Assembly (NCBI GenBank): GCA_040235395.1
Contig: JBECKS010000186.1
Span: forward strand, 1 to 7,301
Origin: JBECKS01 sp040235395
GTDB taxonomy: Bacteria; Pseudomonadota; Gammaproteobacteria; Pseudomonadales; JBECKS01
Length of the DNA stretch: 7,301 bases
Reading direction: 5' to 3'
Below, in pieces: positions 1-5,849 of this stretch. The notes under the pieces are model-generated. The model ran no database searches and was not told where the DNA came from. It saw only the letters and a program-made list of their open reading frames with translations. Each line of letters begins with the position of its first letter. The first letter of the stretch is position 1. The position numbers and the translations under genes were made by a program.

Positions 1-897
1 GGCCACCACTGTCATTTTCAGGCCGGGTATTCTGATATCAAAAATCGTCATTGCTGAGGCATTGATAAACCTCAATCTCACTTTGTCACCGTTTTGGAAT
101 AAGCCAAGCCAACCCGGATCAGGCGCATTGCCATTCATCAAAAAAGTATAGGTCCAGCCGGTCACATCAGAAATATCCCTGTCACTCATACGCATTCGAT
201 TCCACATTTCTCTTTTTTGCCAAGTGGCTGCTACGCCACTGGCTTTAATATCGTGGTATAAATCGCCGAGTGTTCTTTCGTGCCCATTGTAATAACCGGG
301 CATTTTCTTCAGTGTGTTATAGATATGTTCAGGCCTTTCATCAGACCAGTCCGACAACATAACAACATGTTCCCTGTCATAGGTATCGGGCTTTTTATCC
401 TTGGGTTCGACGATGATGGCGCCGTATAAGCCCGTTTGCTCCTGAAAGCCGGAATGGCTGTGATACCAGAACGTACCGGATTGTTGAACTGTAAAACTGT
501 AAGTAAAGGTTTCGCCTGGTTTTATTCCACTGAAGCTAAGACCAGGCACGCCATCCATGCCTGAGGGAAGGATAATGCCGTGCCAATGAACGGAAGCATC
601 CACATCAAGTTTATTGGTGACACGAAGTGTTACCTTGTCGCCTTCTTTCCAGACCAGTGTAGGCGCGGGTAGCGAACCGTTAATACAGGTGGCAATACGG
701 TTTTTACCCGTGAAATTAACGGGCTGATAATCAATGGTCAGATCAAAGGTATTGCCACGAAGTACGGCAGGATTATTGATGGCTTGTTCCTTTGCATAAG
801 TGATACCAGGGCTTAGCCCCAATCCATAAAGTGCACCGGCCGTAGCAACACCGGTAACAAACTGCCTTCTTGTAAATATAAAATCATTATTAGACAT
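1..897 (-). CDS. copA: CopA-family copper-resistance multicopper oxidase, N-terminal part (runs off left edge)
   Basis: Periplasmic multicopper oxidase of the CopA/PcoA copper-resistance family, which is thought to oxidise or sequester copper outside the cytoplasm. The frame is open for 299 codons from ATG at 897 to the window edge, so only about the N-terminal half of a usually 560-620 residue protein is present. Residues 9-14 (TRRQFV) followed by a hydrophobic stretch and an Ala-rich region form a twin-arginine signal, as expected for an exported cupredoxin that folds with cofactor. Copper-ligand motifs of the first cupredoxin domain are visible: H-W-H-G at 104-107 and W-Y-H-S-H at 144-148. 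The C-terminal copper motifs lie outside the window. The gene follows the CopL-like gene with an 81-base gap and no strong ribosome-binding site. Family assignment is firm; cuproxidase activity is inferred. Confidence 0.93.
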   Translation of the reverse strand, partial: MSNNDFIFTRRQFVTGVATAGALYGLGLSPGITYAKEQAINNPAVLRGNTFDLTIDYQPVNFTGKNRIATCINGSLPAPTLVWKEGDKVTLRVTNKLDVDASVHWHGIILPSGMDGVPGLSFSGIKPGETFTYSFTVQQSGTFWYHSHSGFQEQTGLYGAIIVEPKDKKPDTYDREHVVMLSDWSDERPEHIYNTLKKMPGYYNGHERTLGDLYHDIKASGVAATWQKREMWNRMRMSDRDISDVTGWTYTFLMNGNAPDPGWLGLFQNGDKVRLRFINASAMTIFDIRIPGLKMTVVA

Positions 898-978
898 AAT
901 TAACTCAACCAGAAATTATTGAATAAACAACAGCTCACAAAGCCTGTTACATAAACAACGGACGCACTTGTCCTAAGG

Positions 979-1314
979 TTAGCTAATTACAGGTGGGCGG
1001 TAAGGATTTTCGGAAACAAAAGGGGCGGGTTTTTCAGCCAATGTCATTTCATAGGCAGGATGTTTTTCAGAAGTTTGGAGAAGCATAGACACAGGAAGAA
1101 TGGCACTTCCAGAAACACACTTTACACAAATATTTTCACAACAGGCATGTTTATGGTTTTGTTTATCCAAATGGTGGCAAGACATCATAAGCATCGAGTT
1201 GCTGCCTTCCAGCTGAGATGCAAAAGCCATCGGTGCATTTAACACACCCGCTAAAGGTATATTAAATACAAAACCCACAATAAAAATCAGTTTTGTTAAG
1301 CGATGCCTTTTCAT
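979..1314 (-). CDS. copL: CopL-like small exported Cys/His-rich metal-binding protein
   Basis: A 111-residue protein with a basic N-terminus and a hydrophobic core at about residues 8-25. Probable signal cleavage after the Ala-Phe-Ala-Ser region near residue 33 indicates export. The mature part carries a compact thiol/imidazole cluster: C46, H47, H48, H54, H56, C58, C59, C63 and C66. It ends in P-Y-R-P-P-V (104-109), like the R-P-P-I tail I recall for CopL-type proteins. CopL of Xanthomonas sits directly upstream of copAB and is needed for copper-responsive expression; the same order is seen here, immediately before copA. A copper-binding or regulatory role is therefore inferred from position and composition. 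The ATG at 1314 has no good Shine-Dalgarno sequence, but the next Met (28) would remove the signal peptide. It could instead be another small periplasmic metal-binding protein. Confidence 0.72.
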   Translation of the reverse strand: MKRHRLTKLIFIVGFVFNIPLAGVLNAPMAFASQLEGSNSMLMMSCHHLDKQNHKHACCENICVKCVSGSAILPVSMLLQTSEKHPAYEMTLAEKPAPFVSENPYRPPVIS

Positions 1315-1425
1315 GGGATTACTATAACACCAAATCCTATATTCTTTAAATATAAATACTTACACAAGCTCTCCCAAAGTTGTAAACAAAGCATGAAAAA
1401 AACAAGTGTACTGGATTTACAGACG

Positions 1426-2364
1426 CTAAGGTTTATCAATTCCATGCTGCTTTTTCTGGAAGTTGTTTGGGTTTAGAAATTTTTCGGGATTATTTTTTAA
1501 TTCTTGTACCAAGGGATTGATTTGGACGAGTGCTTGTTCAAATGCTGCGTTTTGTATCTCGACACCCCCGGTGTTCAAGGGCCACGTTAACTCAGGCAGG
1601 TCAGGTTCAATCACAATAAACGGCGTTCCACAGCCACACGGGCACTTGTGGAATGTCATTGCTTGATCGGAGAGATACCAAGGTCTTTGGCGATAGAGAA
1701 GTAAATTTAGAATTTGTAGTAGCGACCATGGTTGATGTTGAGTCCATGTGAGCGCATCAACACCCTCACGGTGTACTGCTGTGTGATGTACCAGTAGCGC
1801 ATCGAGCCCATGATTGCAGCAAATTGCCTCAGTTGGAGCCAGCTCTATCATCGCTCCATCACTGTACCATTCTTCATCAATTTGTACTGGTCGATATAAA
1901 ACCGGCATGGCAGCACTTGCCATAATTCGAGAAGCAAGGTCACCGCGAGAAAAAATTTGTTTGCTGTTTTTTGAAAGATTAAAAGCCAAACTGTAAAAAG
2001 GAATATCGCATTCCTCGAATGTTTTCGCTGTCAAACTCTGGTAAATATAATCAATAGGCTTCTGTGTATCAGAAAGACCGTTATAACCCCGCCCTTTTCG
2101 TATCAACATCATCCATATAAAACGTAACCACGAGTCTGGATCCCAGTATTCATGAGTACGCACGCTAGCCAGATTTTTTGACCATTGATCCAAGCTGGTG
2201 CCACTGGCATAAACACCACCTACTAATGCCCCAGCACTGCATCCAGCAATGGCGGAAACCTTTATGTCGAGTTTTTCCAGAGCCATTAAAAAACCCGTAT
2301 GGGCAAATACACCTCTGCCACCACCTGAGCTAAGAACCACACCAATGCGTTTTTGATTAGTCAT
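1426..2364 (-). CDS. Patatin-like phospholipase (RssA-type)
   Basis: A 312-residue patatin-like acyl hydrolase using a Ser-Asp dyad. The oxyanion-hole glycine loop is S-G-G-G-R-G at 13-18. The nucleophile elbow is G-C-S-A-G at 41-45 with S43 as nucleophile, and the catalytic aspartate is in the D-G-A motif at 169-171. These three motifs occur in the order and spacing of bacterial RssA/YchK-type patatins, and the length fits a full single-domain protein of that class. No signal peptide is seen, so it is probably cytoplasmic or peripherally membrane-bound. The substrate (phospholipid or other ester) cannot be told from sequence. An unusual C-P-C-G-C-G cluster sits at 241-246, outside the catalytic motifs. 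The gene starts 61 bases after the cytochrome gene in the same direction. The start has no recognisable Shine-Dalgarno sequence, but the glycine loop at residue 13 fixes the N-terminus closely. Confidence 0.93.
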   Translation of the reverse strand: MTNQKRIGVVLSSGGGRGVFAHTGFLMALEKLDIKVSAIAGCSAGALVGGVYASGTSLDQWSKNLASVRTHEYWDPDSWLRFIWMMLIRKGRGYNGLSDTQKPIDYIYQSLTAKTFEECDIPFYSLAFNLSKNSKQIFSRGDLASRIMASAAMPVLYRPVQIDEEWYSDGAMIELAPTEAICCNHGLDALLVHHTAVHREGVDALTWTQHQPWSLLQILNLLLYRQRPWYLSDQAMTFHKCPCGCGTPFIVIEPDLPELTWPLNTGGVEIQNAAFEQALVQINPLVQELKNNPEKFLNPNNFQKKQHGIDKP

Positions 2365-2425
2365 TATTAATGCTTAAATTTATTTCAATTAATATTTTTA
2401 AATTGCATTTAAAGTTTTCGAAACT

Positions 2426-2965
2426 TCAATCATCGTCAGACATATCCATTCCAGGCTGGTTTTGCAAAGCCTTGTATTGCTCAGGGCTCATATCCGGTAG
2501 TGCTTTAACAAAGGCTACCATCGCCCAGATTTTTTCATCTGAATGGCTTGGCCCCCACGCAGGCATGCCAGTAAATTTGACACCATTTTTGATAATCCAG
2601 AATAATTTCTTATCAGAAGTGTTTCTGACCACATGAGCGAGTATGGGAGGTTCCGGATTAAGTCCGTCTCTCGCTTCACCTGCTTCTAAACCAGGTGCGC
2701 CATGACAACCAACACACATTTCATTGTAGTGAGCAAATCCCACATTAATGGTTTTTGGATCTTGAAAAACGCTTTTATCTGGAAGAGCAACATTCTCGTA
2801 TCGCTTATCTATGGAACGTTCCCGTGTTGTTTCCAGAATCCAGCTGATTAAACTGGAATCCTTACCCGTTGCTGCAACGTTATAAATCCCGCTGTATATA
2901 AATAGCAAGCCAGCCAATGTTGCTAATACTGCTAAAGAAACTATAGTGATGAAAACTTTTTGCAT
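2426..2965 (-). CDS. Membrane-anchored class I mono-haem cytochrome c
   Basis: A 179-residue c-type cytochrome. Residues 4-25 form one hydrophobic segment with no clear cleavage site, so it is probably an uncleaved N-terminal anchor with the haem domain in the periplasm. The haem-binding motif is C84-V-G-C87-H88. The distal ligand is probably M134 in the T-G-M-P-A-W-G loop, a typical class I arrangement. The roughly 55 residues between anchor and haem domain are a periplasmic stalk, and the tail is acidic (ends D-M-S-D-D-D). Its role is electron transfer, but the partner oxidase or dehydrogenase is not in the window. The ATG at 2965 is well supported by an AAGGAG ribosome-binding site 7 bases upstream. 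It lies 59 bases after the kinase-PduL gene and may be co-transcribed with it. Confidence 0.93.
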   Translation of the reverse strand: MQKVFITIVSLAVLATLAGLLFIYSGIYNVAATGKDSSLISWILETTRERSIDKRYENVALPDKSVFQDPKTINVGFAHYNEMCVGCHGAPGLEAGEARDGLNPEPPILAHVVRNTSDKKLFWIIKNGVKFTGMPAWGPSHSDEKIWAMVAFVKALPDMSPEQYKALQNQPGMDMSDDD

Positions 2966-2972
2966 GACTCAA

Positions 2973-2978
2973 CTCCTT
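2973..2978 (-). promoter_or_regulatory. Ribosome-binding site of the cytochrome c gene
   Basis: AAGGAG read on the minus strand, 7 bases before the ATG at 2965. It is the best Shine-Dalgarno match among the left-hand genes and it fixes the cytochrome start. The neighbouring genes in this cluster have only weak sites. Confidence 0.8.
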
Positions 2979-3006
2979 AAAAAATATTAAACACTGCCAG
3001 CTCAAG

Positions 3007-3024
3007 TTTAAAACTATTTTTAAA
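3007..3024. repeat. A/T inverted repeat just after the kinase-PduL stop
   Basis: A perfect 7-base inverted repeat (TTTAAAA / TTTTAAA) with a 4-base loop lies directly downstream of the fusion gene's stop codon and before the cytochrome ribosome-binding site. The stem is all A/T and has no following T-run on the minus strand. It may be a weak RNA processing or stability element rather than a true terminator, and in an AT-rich spacer it may be chance. Confidence 0.3.
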
Positions 3025-4794
3025 TCAGATTAAACGACTGCGCTTTCTTTGCAGAACCCCGCAAGCACACTCCACTTTTGAATAAACCAACACTGCATCG
3101 CATTGACCATCAAGTTCTGCAGAGTTAGCTTCATCAGTATCAATATGCATTTCCAGTTTGTAACTGGGGCTAACACGAATCAATACGTCACCAAAGATTA
3201 ATTCGCGAGCTCCTCCCTTGATTGCTACCTCAACTTCATCATTATTCTTAACATTAAATTGTCGGGCATCTTCGGGATGCATATGAATATGGCGGCGTGC
3301 ACAGATGAGACCTTCTTTTAAATGTACAGTTCCCTCAGGTCCTTCCAGAGTAATTGGTGCAGAGCCATGAGTTTGTCCTGAATCCCTGACAGGCGCATCC
3401 ACACCCAAGGCAAATTCATCAGTACGGGAAATTTCCACCTGGTTCTTGCTACGAAATGGACCAAGTATACGCACATGATCTATTCGACCTTTAGGTCCGA
3501 TCAAGTTGACGGTTTGATCACAAGCAAACTGACCAGGCTGACTCAATTCACGATAGGGAACTAACTCTGCATTATTACCAAACAAAGTTTCGAAAGTTTC
3601 CTGGGTTAAGTGTACATGCCTGGCGCTAACGGCAATTGGAATGCGCCTGGTATCATCAACGTTGTCTTTTCCCTTAACAAGGGCCTCGGTTTGCTGAGCA
3701 ATCTTTAAACCCTCATTTGTTTTTACAACCAGAATTTTTACACGGGAATTTGTTGCGCTGATATCTGATACAGAGGAATCGCTATCTTCCAGGTTTACAT
3801 CTGCATTTTTATCCTGATCCAGTACCACACCTAAAAATTCCAATCGCTGCAAAATGCGCAAGCGCATACTTGAACTGTTTTCACCAATACCGCCTGTTAA
3901 CACGATAACATCAACACCACCCATTACAGCAGCATAGGCACCTATATATTTTCTAATGCGGTGGGTAAAAACAGCGATAGCAATTCGAGCCTGATCATTG
4001 CCTTCTGATGCAGCCTTCTCAATAGCTCGCATGTCATTGGACAAGCCAGAGATTCCTTTCAATCCCGAATTGTTATTCAAAAAATCATCGATTTCTTCAA
4101 TACTCATACCAACTTCGCGCGCCAGAAAAATCAAAATGCCAGGATCAATGTCACCACTGCGCGTCCCCATCACCAGACCTTCCAAAGGCGTTAATCCCAT
4201 ACTGGTTTCAGTAGAATGACCAAATTCAACAGCACAAGCACTTGCACCATTGCCCAAATGCAATGTGATGATACGTAAATTAGCCAAGGATGTTTCCAAA
4301 AATTCTGCCGCTTTTTCACTGACATATTGATGAGAAGTACCATGAAAACCAAATCGCTTAAGGTGATGCGTTTCTGCCAATGAATGATCTATTGCATAGG
4401 TTTTTGCGCGTCGCGGCAAAGTAGAGTGAAATGCGGTATCAAAAGCGGCTACGTGGGGTATATCAGGTAAAATAGACTGTGCTGCCTGTATGCCTGCCAA
4501 ATTGTTTGGATTATGCAAAGGCGCATAGGGCGACCACCGTTCAATCGCCGCGATTACATGACCATCAATCATCACCGCATCATTGTATTGATCACCGCCA
4601 TGCACAACACGATGACCAACTGCATCGATGGCGTATTTTTTTACTCCATCCAGTATATTTGATAATTCTTTTCTGAAATCAGAAAGCTCACCTTTAAGTT
4701 CCACTGTGCCTGTTATCAAACAAGTTTCAGACTCGCTTTCTATCAACTTATATTTAATGGTTGAAGAACCACAGTTAATAACCAGGATATTCAT
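3025..4794 (-). CDS. ackA-pduL: Bifunctional fusion: acetate/propionate kinase (N-term) + PduL-type phosphate acyltransferase (C-term)
   Basis: A single uninterrupted 589-residue frame joins two enzymes that act in sequence: acyl-CoA + Pi to acyl-phosphate (PduL), then acyl-phosphate + ADP to acid + ATP (AckA). Residues 1 to about 372 are a near full-length acetate kinase. They show the N-x-G-S-S loop (N7-S11), G-H-R-V-V-H at 60-65, D119-T-A-F-H123, G-F-H-G-T-S-H at 149-155, G-T-R-S-G-D at 210-215, the G-G-I-G-E-N loop at 301-306 and E361. Residues 373-384 form a short polar linker. Residues 385 to about 572 carry both PduL half-domains: S-A-R-H-V-H-L at 390-396, R-R-H-I-H-M-H at 500-506, and E-M-H-I-D-T-D-E at 548-555. 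These contain the His pairs and the later His expected to bind zinc. The tail (573-589) is Cys- and Arg-rich. No microcompartment targeting peptide can exist because the kinase occupies the PduL N-terminus, so cytosolic action is inferred. Acetyl versus propionyl preference is unknown. Confidence 0.95.
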   Translation of the reverse strand: MNILVINCGSSTIKYKLIESESETCLITGTVELKGELSDFRKELSNILDGVKKYAIDAVGHRVVHGGDQYNDAVMIDGHVIAAIERWSPYAPLHNPNNLAGIQAAQSILPDIPHVAAFDTAFHSTLPRRAKTYAIDHSLAETHHLKRFGFHGTSHQYVSEKAAEFLETSLANLRIITLHLGNGASACAVEFGHSTETSMGLTPLEGLVMGTRSGDIDPGILIFLAREVGMSIEEIDDFLNNNSGLKGISGLSNDMRAIEKAASEGNDQARIAIAVFTHRIRKYIGAYAAVMGGVDVIVLTGGIGENSSSMRLRILQRLEFLGVVLDQDKNADVNLEDSDSSVSDISATNSRVKILVVKTNEGLKIAQQTEALVKGKDNVDDTRRIPIAVSARHVHLTQETFETLFGNNAELVPYRELSQPGQFACDQTVNLIGPKGRIDHVRILGPFRSKNQVEISRTDEFALGVDAPVRDSGQTHGSAPITLEGPEGTVHLKEGLICARRHIHMHPEDARQFNVKNNDEVEVAIKGGARELIFGDVLIRVSPSYKLEMHIDTDEANSAELDGQCDAVLVYSKVECACGVLQRKRSRLI

Positions 4795-5256
4795 AAGCTT
4801 TACCAGAGTTTAATTTTCATTAAGCAACAACAGATTTCTAGCAAACTATTACCATACCGGAAAAATAGGCACTCATTAATCAAACCCATAAGGAAGCACA
4901 CCCTCTGCAACAATATATAGAAATCATATGGCATTTACCCAATTTGGACCTACTATGGGGATTTCAAAATAAAACATTGATAGCTTTTTAGCGATTTATG
5001 TATTATTTAAAACACTTTTAGTCATTATGGTCTCAACAAATAATATACCTAAAAGAAAACTATCAAGTCTATCTCATAAATTCTCGTACGTGATCAATAC
5101 GAACTAGATCAAACAGAGGATTAGCAACCCAAGAAAAAACGTCCAGGAACGGCTAGCCATGCAAATCTACGAGATATTTCAGGTTATATGGTGGGGGTGA
5201 AGCTCAATTTTATCAGCCACTTCAGAAGTAATATCTACTCAGGCTTTAACCGGTTT
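4795..5256. other. Non-coding stretch between the orphan yhfG and the kinase-PduL gene
   Basis: No frame here reaches a convincing length on either strand. The longest plus-strand ATG frame I found runs 26 codons from 5027 to a TAG at 5105. On the minus strand, the frame of yhfG continues past its stop with several stops (in the 5200s and near 5176 and 5165). Between them are protein-like stretches, for instance V-D-I-T-S-E-V-A-D-K followed by I-E-L-H-P-H-H-I-T. This could be a decayed gene or dispersed repeat, but I recognise no family. The promoter of the kinase-PduL gene should lie near 4795-4900; I see only weak -10/-35 candidates. Confidence 0.5.
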
Positions 5257-5403
5257 TCAATTATTTTGTTTAATAGACTTAGAAGAAGCAGATCCTGACT
5301 TTGTAGCAAAACCTTCTAAACGAAGGCTAGCTTCATAATTTGATTTTCGTACTTTAGCAAAATACGCTTTCTTGGCTTCTAGAAAAGGAGTTTTTTGAGT
5401 CAT
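5257..5403 (-). CDS. yhfG: YhfG-family small protein (Fic-antitoxin type), orphan
   Basis: A 48-residue protein (ATG at 5403, TGA at 5257). Its core, K11-K-A-Y-F-A-K-V-R-K20 followed by S-N-Y-E-A-S-L-R-L-E-G-F (21-32), matches the YhfG/DUF2559 signature of an aromatic/basic helix then N-[YF]-x-A-S-x-R-L-E-G. In Escherichia coli YhfG is encoded next to a Fic AMP-transferase and acts as its antitoxin (FicA-type). Here no fic gene follows; the stop is succeeded by about 450 bases without a gene. The C-terminus after G31 is short, Ser/Lys-rich and low in complexity, so the protein may be shorter than usual relatives (about 55-65 residues). An AGGGTG ribosome-binding site lies 5 bases before the ATG and an extended -10 promoter just upstream, so the gene looks expressible. 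An intact orphan or a remnant of a lost toxin-antitoxin pair are both possible. Confidence 0.75.
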   Translation of the reverse strand: MTQKTPFLEAKKAYFAKVRKSNYEASLRLEGFATKSGSASSKSIKQNN

Positions 5404-5427
5404 AAAGTCACCCTGCTTATAGTGTTA

Positions 5428-5436
5428 ATTATAACA
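5428..5436 (-). promoter_or_regulatory. Extended -10 promoter of yhfG
   Basis: On the minus strand TGTTATAAT gives a perfect TATAAT with an upstream TG extension. It lies about 25 bases before the yhfG ATG, which would leave a 5' leader of about 17 bases. No good -35 hexamer is seen at 16-18 bases, as is common for extended -10 promoters. The AGGGTG ribosome-binding site at 5409-5414 lies between this promoter and the start codon. Confidence 0.6.
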
Positions 5437-5504
5437 ATCTGAACAAAAATATCTTTCCCTGATATCTCCTTAATAATCAATAAGTTAGCGTTCTTCATCC
5501 AAAT

Positions 5505-5526
5505 TTCGCGGGGCCGGAGTCGAACC
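5505..5526 (-). other. tRNA 3'-end relic, probable att site of an integrative element
   Basis: Read on the minus strand this is GG-TTCGACT-CCGG followed by CCCCGCGAA. That is a tRNA T-loop with the 3' strand of the T-stem and most of an acceptor 3' strand. The partner 5' T-stem strand is present only as GG; bases further upstream (5527 onward) are AT-rich and unrelated, and no CCA follows. So it is not a tRNA gene but the 3' fragment left at the distal end when an element enters a tRNA gene by site-specific recombination. The polarity implies that the element lies at higher coordinates, with the restored tRNA beyond the right edge. The tRNA identity cannot be assigned safely. Confidence 0.6.
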
Positions 5527-5575
5527 TAAGAAATAAATCCTTATATTTCAGTATATTAAGGCAGCTATGTAACCT

Positions 5576-5596
5576 TGTAGCACAGCATGTAGCACA
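5576..5596. repeat. Pair of 9-base direct repeats (TGTAGCACA) beside the tRNA relic
   Basis: TGTAGCACA occurs at 5576-5584 and again at 5588-5596, identical and 12 bases apart start to start, 50-70 bases inside the putative att site. Two identical 9-mers at about one helical turn are the layout of arm-type binding sites for a tyrosine recombinase. This function is inferred from layout and position, not proven. Confidence 0.55.
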
Positions 5597-5786
5597 CTGC
5601 CCATTTTCAGGAACCCGCACATCGAAACCGCACAAACGCAACATTTTTTCAGCGTTTTTCTGCTAAAAAAATCTCTGTAACTTTGGAAAAATCTTCAGAG
5701 AATTTGTAAAAAATTTTACCACGAGCCAGATTGATTTGTAATAAGGATGGTTAAAGGTACCGTCAGAAATACCGACAATCACAAAC

Positions 5787-5818
5787 GGTAGGATTTGTGT
5801 CCGGATTCGTTTCCTACC
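5787..5818. repeat. Dyad enclosing a 12-base tandem repeat, downstream of the nuclease gene
   Basis: GGTAGGA (5787-5793) and TCCTACC (5812-5818) form a 7-base inverted repeat. Inside it GGATTTGTGTCC (5791-5802) is followed directly by GGATTCGTTTCC (5803-5814), matching at 10 of 12 positions. It lies 32 bases past the nuclease stop. There is no T-run on the minus-strand side, so it is a poor intrinsic terminator. A second set of recombinase arm sites or a protein operator are alternatives. Confidence 0.45.
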
Positions 5819-5849
5819 AAATCAAAATCCACCGCTCTAAAATTAATTT

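Larger units (their letters stand above)
5527..5849. other. AT-rich gene-free end of the putative element
   Basis: This stretch lies between the tRNA relic and the stop of the zinc-ribbon nuclease. It has no convincing coding frame on either strand. It is rich in short repeats: TGTAGCACA twice (5576-5596), CCGCACA twice (5615-5621 and 5628-5634), a TCTCTG/CAGAGA dyad (5672-5701), a GTAAAA/TTTTAC hairpin (5706-5719), and the repeat/dyad at 5787-5818. The cluster resembles the end of a mobile element with recombinase arm-type sites. No integrase gene or integrase remnant is seen here. Confidence 0.5.

Noticed and set aside
1358..1380. MerR/CueR-type operator for copL
   Set aside because: The dyad is imperfect and the flanking -35/-10 candidates are too far apart and poorly matched, so I do not list it as a feature.
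1463..1666. Plus-strand open frames inside the lipase, kinase and CopL genes
   Set aside because: They are antisense to strongly conserved coding sequence, have no ribosome-binding site support and resemble no known protein.
2412..2426. AAGTTT-TCG-AAACTT inverted repeat at the end of the cytochrome gene as a terminator
   Set aside because: The stem is only 6 bases, mostly A/T, overlaps the stop codon and has no T-run on the minus-strand downstream side.
5027..5107. 26-codon plus-strand frame (ATG to TAG) in the gene-free stretch
   Set aside because: It is very short, with no ribosome-binding site, no recognisable motif and no supporting context.
5505..5526. A complete tRNA gene
   Set aside because: Only the T-loop and 3' acceptor strand are present; the D-arm, anticodon arm, 5' acceptor strand and CCA are missing.
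5649..5671. T-run / A-run hairpin as a bidirectional terminator
   Set aside because: The GC part of the stem is only three base pairs with a bulge, so the fold would be very weak.
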